Part shown: positions 55,411 through 64,000 of the stretch, one piece after another
Layout: the number at the start of each line of letters is the position of its first letter
Numbering within the stretch: position 1 is the first letter of the stretch
DNA from: Silene latifolia
Lineage: Eukaryota > Streptophyta > Magnoliopsida > Caryophyllales > Caryophyllaceae
NCBI RefSeq assembly: GCF_048544455.1
Contig: NC_133538.1
Span: 18,876,969 to 18,940,968, forward strand
Direction of reading: 5' to 3'
DNA: 64,000 nucleotides
The notes under the pieces: model-generated
The model's database searches: none
What the model saw: the letters and a program-made list of their open reading frames with translations, nothing else
What the model was told of the DNA's origin: nothing
Position numbers and translations under genes: made by a program

Positions 55411-57940
55411 AAACAGATACAAATGATAATTAAAAAAAAACCCACGATACTTCCCTATTACGTTTCCCTTTCCAATTGTTTCAAACCTTAATTCCCAAAT
55501 TACATAAAACCCTTAATCTTCCTCACATATTCAACCCCCACCACCACCACCGTGTTGCGCAGTCATCGTACCACCACCGCCTCGCTCTTGTCGCACCCCA
55601 CCAACGCGATTCTGCCGTGCTGTATTCCTGACGTTGCTGCAGTCTGTCGGGATTCAATAATTTATTGCCGCGTGCTTCTGTTGTCCCCGTCGTGGTCTGC
55701 CATCACCACCCTTCTTCGCTGCCCTTTAATACCAACATCGTGCTGCCCTCTTTCAAGTTTATATCGTTGATAATTGTTCGATCGTCTGTATTAGGGTATG
55801 CTCGCTATATCTGTTTCGTCTTCTTTGTCTTTTTATTTTGTTGTTCATTGAGTTTATCATTATTGATTGTCTTCTTTATGTGGTGAAAACTAGCTATTAT
55901 TATCTACATGCTTAAATAAATTGGAATTGGATCCTTAATTGACATCATCAGGCTGTTAGACTGATCACTTGAGTACAAAATCCTTAATCGTGTTTTGAAT
56001 ATGTGACGGTTGTAGGCATTAGGAAGAAAATATTGAGTAGTTTAATTTCTCCAACGTTTTTACTATGATGTTTTCCCAAATTTTGTTGATATCTAGGTAA
56101 AAAAAAGAGTAGGGCTAGTACTCTCGGTTTCTGATCCACAAAAAAAAAAAAAGAGTAGGGCTAGTAGCACTTTTGTTTCTTTCCTGAAATGGCAAGACAA
56201 ATCAGGTCCCTTGAGGCTTGTGTTTGGCTTCCTTGATGCTTGTTTCCTGGCTTTATTAGGGCTGCTATGACCCCTTAACAACTTTATTTAGAGATTAGGA
56301 TCGAATTACATAAAAGGAAGGAGATTAGTTATTGATAGAACAAGAACAATGCTGACAGTTTCTTCATAGCATCCTGGAATCAGGCCTTTCTTGCAGCATT
56401 GATAACTCTCTGCTCAAGAAGAAATAAAATGCCTCAAAGGTACCAAAATAAAGCTAAAGGAGTTAGTTTTTATGACCAAAATGAATCACTTGAAAATAAG
56501 GCCTAGAACTTGAGATATGAAATTTTGAGTGTTATCAGGTCACTAGTGACATGTTTCTTTAATAGTGATTCAAAGAACTATGGCTTCTTGCAGGAGCCTT
56601 AACTTTCTTCTCAGGGTGAAACAAAATACCTCAAGGGTGCCAAATGAGAGCTAAAGGATTTAGTTTTCATTTCAAAAAAGAATCATTTGAAAATATGGCC
56701 TGGAACTTTAGATATTGAAGTTTGAGTAAGATCAGGTCAGAATGAGAGTTCTGCGGTTTTCCTGTGCAGCATCAGTAATTTGAAAAATTCATATCTCCCA
56801 ACTCAGGTTGGCTAAAAATACCCATGATAGCTAAAATTAAACCTAAGAAAGTCAGCTTTCACCTCCAAAAAGAATTATCCAAAAATATCCAGTAGATTTT
56901 GAGCTATTCAAGTTTGAACACTGACAGATCAATTTCAGAAACTGAATTGCATTCAATCGTGACAGTCTTTGAAGCTTCATTATGAGAAATCTACACATTA
57001 AATTCTGTTGATTCTAACTCCATAGGAAAGTAGACTTCTTCAAGATTTTATCCATATAAAGAACTTAAATTTTAATCAAGCAGAACTCTAGATATGAGGA
57101 GTTGAATTCAGAACTGAAATTCTGAAACTGTTGGAGCATTTCAGATTTGCCTAGCTCATTTGGAAATGGCATTTCATTCAAAATAAAATAGCTTTTGGTC
57201 CTATTCCAAAGCTCATATCTTGTTAACATTTCAGGTTTTCTAAACATATAAATACCATGATATTTGAACAACCAAAATGGAATATATGCACTCTTGAACA
57301 CAGCCCATATCCTGCTGCCTGCCATATAAGAAACAGTACTCAGAAGAAGTGATCCCCATTATGCTTAATGTTATTTTTTACCCTAATTTAATAATCGGGC
57401 CGATACATAGGGTCGTGTCTATAAAAATTTCAGTTTCGATGTTAATGTTTCTGTTTTAATATCGTCACTTGTTAATTACAATTTTGCGTAAAAATTCATA
57501 AATGAGTAGCACCAAAAAAATGAGTAGCACAAAAAAAAAGTCATTTATGTCCATGAAAGAGTAAAACCCGTCCATGAATGAGTAGATCCAAAAAAATTAC
57601 TCAAAAAATAATTTGAAAATAAAAACCGTTGAACAAAAATAAAAGGGGAACCGCCAAAAACAATAGTAAAAGAGGAAAAGAGTGGAATAGTTAGTTAAAC
57701 ACTACTCAAAAGCTTCCAAGGAGTCTTGGCCTGGCCTGGCATGCACACCACTGTAATCCCATATTTTTATCCGCTGCACTCAACTACAATCAATTCTCAT
57801 TGTTTCACGCAAATTATATACAAACTTTTTCTCGGTGTTTATTTATAAAAAACAAATTCCAAAACCTGGTCCGCCACGCTGTCTAACCATTATTCTAATA
57901 CAAGCTTTTATTCTATTTTTAGTGGTGTGTTATATTGGGT
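55411..57940 (+). other. CACTA 5' region without recognised gene
   Basis: Contains a CACCACCAC-type microsatellite (55538-55551), an imperfect duplicate AAAAAAGAGTAGGGCTAGTA at 56100 and 56145, and a degenerate tandem repeat (56380-57130, separate entry). A stretch near 57505-57590 is rich in AATGAGTAG. No TNPA-like ORF. An acceptor-like TATTTTTAG lies just upstream of the transposase start. Confidence 0.5.
56380..57130. repeat. Degenerate tandem repeat, period about 195 bp
   Basis: About four weakly conserved units share, in order, an AAATACC/CTCAAGG-like block, AGCTAAAGGANTTAGTTT, AAAATGAATCANTTGAAAAT, a GGCCTNGAACTTNAGATAT block and a TTGAGT...ATCAGGTCA block. The first two units (from 56420 and 56620) are clear; the last two are weak. 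Origin unknown. Confidence 0.6.
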
Positions 57941-59029
57941 ATGGATCGGAATGGGATGTATGGAAAAAGAGATTTCTATTTTCTTCAACGGGTTGATGAA
58001 TTTATCAGCCATGCTGTTGCACATCAAAAACAACACGGGGATGAGGAGCATCTCATTTGTCCATGTAGCGTATATAAGAACCGAGTAAAGGTAAGCTCTG
58101 CAAAGGAAATGAGGCGTCATTTGGTAACGAAGGGGTTTAAACCTGATTATCATGTGTGGATATGGCATGGAGAGAAAGAAAATGACATGCAAGGTACCTC
58201 AAACGCTGTAAATCAAGGGAACAAGTTTGATAATGTGGATGAATTTGATATGCATGGTTTGGATTTTAATAACATTCTGATTAATGTGGACAATGATAAC
58301 GATGATAGTCATCATAAGGACAACAACTTAGAGGGTGAGAATATTGATAGAATGATGGATGATTTAGAAAAAGATTTCATAGAATGTCCGGAAATTTTCC
58401 AGAGGCTAGTTGATGATTCTAAGAAACCGTTATATCCGGGTTCCAAATACACCCGTTTATCAGCTGTGTTGAAATTGTATACCTTGGAAGCAGCGAATGG
58501 ATGGAGTGATAAGAGTTTTACCGCTTTAGTGCAAATTTTATCAGAAATGTTGCCAAAAGGTAATGAGCTTCCAGCTAATACTTATCGATGTAAGAAAGTG
58601 TTGTGTCCATTGGCTACGACTTACAAAAAAATTCATGCCTGCCCAAATGACTGCATTTTGTTCTGGAAAGATTATAGTGACTTAGATGAGTGTCCACGAT
58701 GTAAAGCAATGAGGTACAAGATCAAAGCAGGAGATAAGAAGAAAAGGAGCCCGATCAAGACCTTATGGTATTTGCCAATTATACCAAGGTTTATGCGGTT
58801 TTTCGCAAATCCTAAAGATGCAGAATATATGGTGTGGCATCACGAAGAGAGAAATAAAGATGGTAAACTAAGGCATGTGGCCGATGCACTCCAATGGAGA
58901 ACAATTGATAGAACCTTTCCTAACTTTGGTGGAGAGCCTAGGAATTTAAGACTAGGGCTTTGTACCGATGGAATTAATCCTTTTGGGACTCTTAGTACCC
59001 AACATAGCAGCTGGCCAGTAATGCTAATA
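57941..59029 (+). pseudogene. CACTA TNP2-like transposase, N-terminal part
   Basis: The ATG at 57941 (MDRNGMYGKRDFYFLQRVDE) is preferred over the upstream in-frame TTG. Residues 1-75 are the transposase-associated domain, with zinc-binding-like CPCSVYKN and HLVTKGFKPDYHVWIWHGE. An acidic spacer (about 80-140) follows. The TNP2/Transposase_21 region starts at YPGSKYTRLSAVLKLYTLEA and reaches LGLCTDGINPFG (probable first catalytic Asp) and HSSWPVMLI. The mariner-like element is inserted after the TA at 59028-59029; the frame resumes at 63024. The downstream part carries lesions, so the gene is scored as broken. Confidence 0.85.
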
Positions 59030-59339
59030 CTCCCTCCCATCCAAACCAAAGGTAACATGGGAGGGAGCACAAGTTTTAAGAAAGCAAGGAAAATGGAAGG
59101 GTAGTATGGGAATGTTAGTAGGACCACATGGAAAATAATTAAAAGAGTCAAATGTAATTAGTAGTAAATCAAACATCATTAGAAAGACCCCACTTTTTGT
59201 TGTCTCTCACTTTGAATTGTTAACTGCTAAAATTTCAGCCAAATTTTCACTTTGTTGAAATCTTTCAAAAGTGGCGCCCAACTTCATTTTGGCGGCAGTA
59301 ATGGAATTGCAACTTTACAACCAATATAAACAGAAGGTC

Positions 59340-59458
59340 AAACTTTACAAACCAATCTACAATTACATCATCAAAATAAAATTACAACTTCAAAACAGTA
59401 AATAAAATTACAACTTTCAATCAACATTAAATTACAACTTTCAAACAAGAAAAAATAC
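59340..59458 (+). repeat. Leader repeats upstream of MLE transposase
   Basis: AAATTACAACTTTCAA or close variants occur about four times in the 120 bp before the transposase ATG, together with CAAACTTTACAA units. They lie in the probable 5' untranslated region; role unknown. Confidence 0.65.
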
Positions 59459-59459
59459 T

Positions 59460-60890
59460 ATGGGAAAGACGAATTTATCGAATGAACAAAAGGATTCCCT
59501 TGTTCATTTCTTGTTGGTGAATGCTGAGGAAGGTGTCCTAGAAAAGGGGAAGATAAATGAAGTCGCAAAAAAGTGGAAAGTGACTCGGAAAACAGTGTGG
59601 TTGTGGTGGAAACGAGCAAAGGTAAAGATGCGAGACGGTGAATCTGTTCACTTGCCATCACGTAGGGTAGGTAACACTAATGCCAAACGTGTGTACATCG
59701 ACAAAGAAAAGGTAATGTCTCTGCCCAAAAATAATAGAAGGTCCATGGAGAAACTTGCTGCCAAACTTGGAGTTGGTTACGGTACCGTTCAACGATGGGT
59801 CAAAAGTGGCATACTAAAGAGGATAAGCAGTCCATTACACCCAGCTCTAACCGAAGCCAACAAAATAAATAGGCTGATTTTTTCACTTAACTCAATTTAT
59901 GTTGACTTAAGTGAAAAGCTTATCAAGTTCAAAGACATGTCACAACAAGTTCATATAGACGAAAAGTGGTTTTACATTACCAAGGAGGTGGATAGGTACT
60001 ACGTAATCCCCGAAGAGGATGTACCATACCGCGCTTGTCAATCGAAAAGATTCATAACGAAAGTTATGTTCATGTGTGCGGTAAGTAGACCTGTGTATGG
60101 AACAAATGGTGAAGTTTTATTCGATGGGAAAATAGGGATTTTCCCCTTCATTGAAGATGTACCAGCCTTAAGAAGTAGTGTAAACAGGGCAGCAGGAACT
60201 TTAGTCACAAAATCTGTCACTTCAATCACCAAAGCTGTGATCAAAGATTGCTTGATCAATAAGATCATACCAGCACTGAAGTTAAAATGGCCAGAAAATG
60301 CAAGTAAAGAGATTTACATTCAACAAGATAATGCAAGACCCCATATTTCAGACAATGATCCAGAGTTCAGAGTTGCTGCCAGCTCAGACGGGTTTGATAT
60401 TCATCTCATGTTTCAACCATCAAATAGTCCTGATCTAAACATAAATGATTTGGGTTTTTTTAGTTCTTTAAAGTCATTGCAGCATGAAACTGTAGCTACT
60501 ACGGTTCTTGAATTAGTAGCTGCAGTTGAAAATGCATATGAGGTTCTTGTTCCAAGCAAGTTGAACTTTAACTTTCTTACTTTACAAACAGTGATGATAG
60601 AAATTATGTTAACAAATGGTCACAATAGTTTCACTATACCTCACATGAGGAAGCGAGTCCTCGCAAGGCTCGGTATACTCCCAAGGGATTTAAGTGTCGA
60701 CACATTATTGGTGAAGGAGTGCTTAGAGCACTTGCTACAACAAGGACAAGGACAAGGAGCTGCCCTTGAAATTCTTTCAGAGGGCGTGAACCAGCTTCTT
60801 CTAGTGCAGGGGGACACAATGGGGGTGGAAGCAGTGGATGTGGAATCACAGGAGGGGGCATGTGTTTTGGAACTAATGGGTGATGCATGA
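59460..60890 (+). CDS. Mariner transposase, full length, DD39D
   Basis: 476 residues, ATG in AATACTATGG context. It catalyses cut-and-paste transposition. The N-terminus (about 5-120) has two helix-turn-helix-like segments (INEVAKKWKVTRKTVWLWWK; MEKLAAKLGVGYGTVQRWVK) for TIR binding. The catalytic domain has HIDEKWF (D167), IQQDNARPH (D290) and SPDLNINDLGFF (D330); 39 residues between the last two give the plant DD39D signature. The C-terminus (from about 430) is Gln/Gly/Val-rich and its coding sequence is partly duplicated downstream. No internal stop or frameshift. It faces the second ORF across about 1 kb of duplicated non-coding DNA. Confidence 0.95.
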   Translation: MGKTNLSNEQKDSLVHFLLVNAEEGVLEKGKINEVAKKWKVTRKTVWLWWKRAKVKMRDGESVHLPSRRVGNTNAKRVYIDKEKVMSLPKNNRRSMEKLAAKLGVGYGTVQRWVKSGILKRISSPLHPALTEANKINRLIFSLNSIYVDLSEKLIKFKDMSQQVHIDEKWFYITKEVDRYYVIPEEDVPYRACQSKRFITKVMFMCAVSRPVYGTNGEVLFDGKIGIFPFIEDVPALRSSVNRAAGTLVTKSVTSITKAVIKDCLINKIIPALKLKWPENASKEIYIQQDNARPHISDNDPEFRVAASSDGFDIHLMFQPSNSPDLNINDLGFFSSLKSLQHETVATTVLELVAAVENAYEVLVPSKLNFNFLTLQTVMIEIMLTNGHNSFTIPHMRKRVLARLGILPRDLSVDTLLVKECLEHLLQQGQGQGAALEILSEGVNQLLLVQGDTMGVEAVDVESQEGACVLELMGDA

Positions 60891-61245
60891 TTTTCAGCAA
60901 GTTGATGCAATATTTTGAAGTTACAATAATTAGGTATGCTATCTTTTGAAATGTTTATAAAGGAAACATGGTCAAATGTGTAATGTTTCCTTCTTAAACA
61001 TGGTAATGAATGCCTCATGTTTCCTTCTTGTAATGTTTATGACGGAAAGGTAAGAGAAGCTATGGAGGTGGAACCACTGGATGGGCACATGTTTTTGAAC
61101 CAGTGGGTGAATATGCATGATTTTCAACAAGTTAATGCATTATTCTAAAATTACAATAATTAGGTATGCTATCTTTTGAAATGTTTATAAAGGAAACATG
61201 GTCAAATGTGTAATGTTTTCTTCTTAAACATGGTAATGAATGTAA
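60830..61245 (+). repeat. Tandem duplication of transposase 3' end and downstream DNA
   Basis: A unit of about 230 bp is present twice. The first copy covers the last codons of the transposase and its 3' flank, including TAGGTATGCTATCTTTTGAA at 60931. The second, from about 61060, repeats it with scattered changes. Confidence 0.85.
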
Positions 61246-61339
61246 GATAACTAATGTAAGGTATGAAATCTTTGTTAAATGTTTAATTTTGGACTACTTG
61301 GTGGTTTTAATTTGCAATATCAGAATGTAAATGTCATCA

Positions 61340-61860
61340 TTATTGACAGCAAACACATAAGCTCTCAAGGTAGACTCCCTTCTCATCATTGAGCTAGACA
61401 AAGACCAATTTGTGCCTCCATAACCAATGTAGCATTGGGGTGGCATCAAATTTGACCATGTAAATGACTCTTTCATATTGGGGGTAAAACAGAAGACCAC
61501 AATTAATATTCAGACCCTCAAACAAATCATTGGGTCACAGAACAACTACAAAACAGAACCAGTAGCAGCATCTAACCATCACAAAATAAAAGCTCACAAG
61601 CTCTCAGGGTGGACTCCCCCATTCATCATTGAGCTACACGAGATCATTTTGTGCCTCCTTAACCAAAGCATCATTGGGGTGGCATCTAAAATGACCTTGT
61701 CATCATTTACAGCCGCCAAAACCAAATTTAATTGGGGTTTCATGTAAATGATTTTTTATATGGGGTAATATGGATTAAATAAGACCACACTTTATAAAGA
61801 CCCTCACATAGGAGATCATTGGGTCTCAGAACAACCAGAAAACAGAACCAGCAGCGACCA
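61340..61860. repeat. Second tandem duplication in the MLE
   Basis: A block with AAGCTCTCA-GGTGGACTCCC, CATCATTGAGCTA, TTTGTGCCTCC and GCATTGGGGTGGCATC occurs at about 61350-61460 and again at 61590-61705. It is followed each time by a CAAATCATTGGGTC/CAGAACAACNAAAACAGAACCA block (61525 and 61817). Period roughly 240-290 bp. Confidence 0.8.
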
Positions 61861-61952
61861 AACAGCAGAAAACATAACCAGTAGCAACCAAAAGCCAGAA
61901 AACAAAACCACCAGCAACCAAAAACTAGCAGAAAACAGAAAACAATACCAGC
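61845..61952. repeat. Short tandem repeat GAAAACANAACCAGYAGCAACCAAA
   Basis: About four imperfect units of roughly 24-27 bp sit immediately downstream (minus strand) of the stop of the second MLE ORF, so probably in its 3' untranslated region. Confidence 0.8.
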
Positions 61953-62555
61953 TCAAGGTTTAGGATTAGAAGCCAACCACTCAGCTTTCAAAATAGGCCA
62001 TTGAGAGCGGAACTTGGGCAGCAAACCACAAAGCATCTCAAACAAAGATTTATTTTCAGGCAGATCGTAGTCAATGTAATCCCAATTATCAGGCTTCATT
62101 TCTTCGCGATTAGGCTTAGAACACCCAGCGACATCCTTAATTTCTTCACTAAAATACTCAGAATACCCATTAATACCCTTTATTTCTTCACCCAAAGTCT
62201 CAGAACACCCCCCAACATCATCAAGTAATTCACCACGAGGAACATCAGGTAGTTCACCACGAGCCTGAGCAGCTAGAAGACTCGCAATAAAGCCAAGTGG
62301 ACGATCAGGCGAAGGGGTCCCAGGAACAATTTCAAAATCAAGATCAATGTCAGGGTCTTGTGTCTCTTCGTCTTGTGTCTCTTGGACTTCAGTTCCCAAA
62401 TCTCATGGATTAAGCGTGTCAGGAACGACGGTGACACGAGGAGGGGAATCATCACAAACATCTTCAGGAGTTGAAGATTGCGATGATCCAAGGCGATAAT
62501 GAGTACTTGTACGTATAAGACAATTTGAAGAACAATCGAGATGTTGATGATCCAT
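61953..62555 (-). CDS. Unknown acidic ORF within the MLE (one in-frame TGA)
   Basis: Reading from the ATG at 62555 (MDHQHLDCSSNCLIRTSTHY) the frame runs 50 codons, meets TGA at 62405-62403, then stays open 149 codons to the stop at 61953. The protein is acidic (EETQDPDIDLDFEIVPGTPS) and has three tandem units of about 14 residues (GCSETLGEEIKGIN, GYSEYFSEEIKDVA, GCSKPNREEMKPDN). It ends LLPKFRSQWPILKAEWLASN. No family recognised, no signal peptide or membrane segment. It could be a captured host gene, a second MLE protein, or a gene whose TGA lies in an unrecognised intron. Composition, frame length and a plausible leader argue for real coding origin. Confidence 0.5.
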
Positions 62556-62639
62556 GGAAATCACAGAAGATCAACGATCTACTTTCAGCGGTTGAATTTA
62601 TTGGAGTGACGGATTTTTCGAATGACGGATTAAAATCAA

Positions 62640-62704
62640 GTGACGGATTCAAAAGAAAGTAATGAAGGGAAAGATGGAAAAAATGAAAGCAAATGAGATA
62701 TAGA
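62640..62704 (-). promoter_or_regulatory. Possible TATA box and pyrimidine-rich leader for the second MLE ORF
   Basis: On the minus strand CTCTATATCTC (around 62697-62704) lies about 142 bp before the ATG at 62555. It is followed by a CT-rich leader and, further down (62583-62648), three AATCCGTCA repeats. Suggestive only. Confidence 0.3.
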
Positions 62705-62705
62705 G

Positions 62706-63021
62706 GGAGAGAAAAAAATTGATGGTGATGAAATAAGAGTGACGAGTAGTTGGGAGATTAGAGTTATTTTGAGGGAGTCATTAAGGAGGGGTAATGAATG
62801 TGAGTGGTTGGGAGGGTGGGTTAGGGCTTTAAACATTTGGGTTATCCGGTTATTAAGATTTGTTAGGTGGGTGGGGCTGACTTTTAACAATGGCATATGT
62901 TGTAAATATGTAGTGTATATTAGGAGTAGTTGGTCTTATTTGTTACCCAAAAAGGAATGGGTAGTTTGGTTTGGACGGTCCGAATAAGGCAAGTGTTACC
63001 TTTGGTTTGGATGGGAGGGAG
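62706..63021. other. MLE right-end region and right inverted terminus
   Basis: No coding region. The right terminus occupies 62994-63021 and is an exact inverted copy of 59030-59057. An inner partial copy of the terminus, GTAGTTTGGTTTGGACGGTC, lies at 62961-62980. Confidence 0.8.
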
Positions 63022-63023
63022 TA

Positions 63024-64000
63024 ATTTATAATCTGCCTCCTTTGCTTACAACAAAGAGTAAATACATTTTACTTACACTCCTAATATCGGGTCCTAAACA
63101 ACCTGGTAATGACATAGACGTTTATTTGGCGCCACTAATAGAAGACTTGAAATTGTTATGGAATGTTGGTGTGCGGGTGTTTGATGCAGCTAGCGGCTCA
63201 CACTTTCAAATGCGTGCTATGCTATATTTTACAATTAATGATTTTCCGGCTTATGGAAACCTTTCTGGTTATAGGGTGAAGACTGACAAGGGGTGCCCCG
63301 TATGTGGTGATGACACTGAATCTGAATGGCTGGAGAATTGCGGGAAATATGTATACACAGGTAGTCGTCGATTTCTTGAAGAAAATCATCAATATCGTAA
63401 GAAGAAGAAGGCATTCTATAGAAAAACTGAGCATCGACCGACTCCATTATTTTTGAGTGGAAAAGAGTATCACAAACGAGAAGAATGTGTTTGATATTAT
63501 CATTGGAACTTTGTTAAATATGCCTAATAAGACCAAGGATGGGGTCAAATCTAGATATGACATGGTTGCTAGGGGGCGTTTTGAGGTAAAACCAGTTGAA
63601 AAGGGGAAACGTACCTACTTACCCCCGACTTGCACAACTTTATCGAGGAAGGAGAAGATGGCATTGTGTGAGTCTATAAAGGGTATAAAGGTACCACATG
63701 GGTATTCCTCCAACATAAGCCGTCTTGTATCACTAAAAGATTTGAAGTTAGTGGGACTGAAATCTCATGATTGTCATGTTCAGTTGACACAGCTCCTCCA
63801 TGTGGCTATTCGGTCTGTTTTACCTAAACATGTTTGACAAGTGATCATTAAGCTTTGCAGATTCTTTAGTGCAATTAATGCCAAGGACATTGATCCGGAG
63901 TCTTTAGATGAGCTACAAGCTGATATTATTGTGACACTTTGCGAACTTGAAATGTACTTTCCCATCAGCTTTTTCGACATTATGGTTCACTTAATCATTC
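63024..64000 (+). pseudogene. CACTA TNP2-like transposase, continued
   Basis: The frame interrupted at 59029 resumes at 63024 with IYNLPPLLTTKSKYILLTLL, then ISGPKQPGNDIDVYLAPLIE, FDAASGSHFQMRAMLYFTIN, the CPVCGDD zinc-like motif, and a DUF4218-type region (VGLKSHDCHVQLTQLLHVAI, KLCRFFSAINAKDIDPESLD, ELEMYFPISFFDIMVH) up to the window end. Lesions: a frameshift around 63465-63490, and TGA at 63835-63837 where an Arg codon (CGA) is likely ancestral. The remainder and the CACTA right end are outside the window. Confidence 0.85.

Larger units (their letters stand above)
59028..63023. mobile_element. Mariner-like element (plant MLE, DD39D) inserted in CACTA
   Basis: The element proper is 59030-63021 (3,992 bp) with TA duplicated at 59028-59029 and 63022-63023. 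The 28-bp inverted ends are perfect, beginning CTCCCTCCCATCCAAACCAA, the Stowaway-type plant MLE terminus. It carries a full transposase ORF on the plus strand and a convergent second ORF on the minus strand. The surrounding CACTA reading frame resumes with only the TA duplicated, so the insertion looks recent. Intact ends and transposase make autonomy plausible but unproven. Confidence 0.95.
15625..64000 (-). mobile_element. Tekay-like Ty3 chromovirus (host of the nested stack)
   Basis: Minus-strand element. Its 3' LTR is split into 15625-16251 and 50467-51169 by the SIRE-like insertion. Then come a polypurine tract, a chromodomain at the end of integrase, RNase H, reverse transcriptase, protease and part of gag up to 55139. 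There the CACTA transposon interrupts it; the gag start and 5' LTR should lie beyond 64000. A chromodomain plus this LTR type indicates the Tekay lineage. The element looks broken, with about four or five interruptions in its coding part besides the two large insertions. Its left TSD would be CATGT (15620-15624), inside L1-A. Confidence 0.8.
55140..64000 (+). mobile_element. CACTA (En/Spm) transposon, right end outside window
   Basis: Left end CACTAGTAGAAAAAATACC at 55140 in the Tekay-like gag; the 3-bp TSD would be TTG (55137-55139). Subterminal repeats of ACTGACG/CGTCAG and TGCGTC type crowd 55160-55410. A TNP2-like transposase lies on the plus strand from 57941, itself interrupted by a mariner-like element. 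The element is at least 4.8 kb without that insertion. The transposase has a frameshift and an in-frame stop, so this copy is not autonomous. Confidence 0.9.

Noticed and set aside
62273-62896. Other minus-strand frames 62273-62491, 62464-62652 and 62636-62896
   Set aside because: The frame starting at 62555 has better composition and internal protein repeats; the others look like leader or shadow reading.

Overview
The window is plant nuclear DNA, almost certainly a eudicot. It holds LTR retrotransposons (Ty3 Tekay-like and Athila/Tat-like; Ty1 SIRE-like and two related Copias), plant-type L1 LINEs, plant mariner (DD39D), CACTA, hAT, Mutator-like and Stowaway-like elements, and AT-rich spacers with long homopolymers. 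A Caryophyllales source is only a guess from the look of the Tekay-like LTR. I see no rRNA, tRNA, CRISPR or intact host gene. All identifications are by eye; no search was run.

Layout. 1-3333: minus-strand Athila/Tat-like LTR, tRNA-Asp primer site and gag-like ORF, running off the left edge. 3334-11786: decayed host DNA with exon-like pieces, all on the minus strand: a broken cell-wall-invertase-like gene joined to an RRM exon, a broken WEB1-like coiled-coil gene, and three unassigned exon-like segments. A 742-bp hAT element and a Stowaway-like MITE are inserted among them. 11787-12647: a second non-autonomous hAT with GC-rich ends. From about 13040 to the right edge everything is one nested stack of transposable elements.

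Nesting, outermost first, placed by element ends and target-site duplications (TSDs). L1-A (13040-15624, its reverse transcriptase half presumably off the right edge) is interrupted by a minus-strand Tekay-like Ty3 element starting at 15625. That element's 3' LTR is cut in two (15625-16251 and 50467-51169) by a 34.2-kb SIRE-like Copia (16252-50466). The SIRE-like 3' LTR is itself cut (16252-16613 and 33692-34933) by Copia-A (16614-33691), whose gag zinc-knuckle region is cut by its relative Copia-B (21515-30168). L1-B (42466-47318, 16-bp TSD) sits in the SIRE-like gag. A Mutator-like MITE (49132-49683, 9-bp TSD) sits in its 5' LTR. The Tekay-like gag is cut at 55140 by a CACTA transposon, and the CACTA transposase exon is cut by a mariner-like element (59030-63021).

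The most notable object is the mariner-like element. It has perfect 28-bp inverted ends, TA duplications that leave the surrounding CACTA frame readable, a full-length 476-residue transposase with D167/D290/D330, and a second convergent gene-like ORF of unknown function near its right end. Other points are a 12-bp palindrome shared by two different Ty3 LTRs, another palindrome family running through LTR, gag and pol of the SIRE-like element, and stop/start overlap between ORF1 and ORF2 in both L1 copies.
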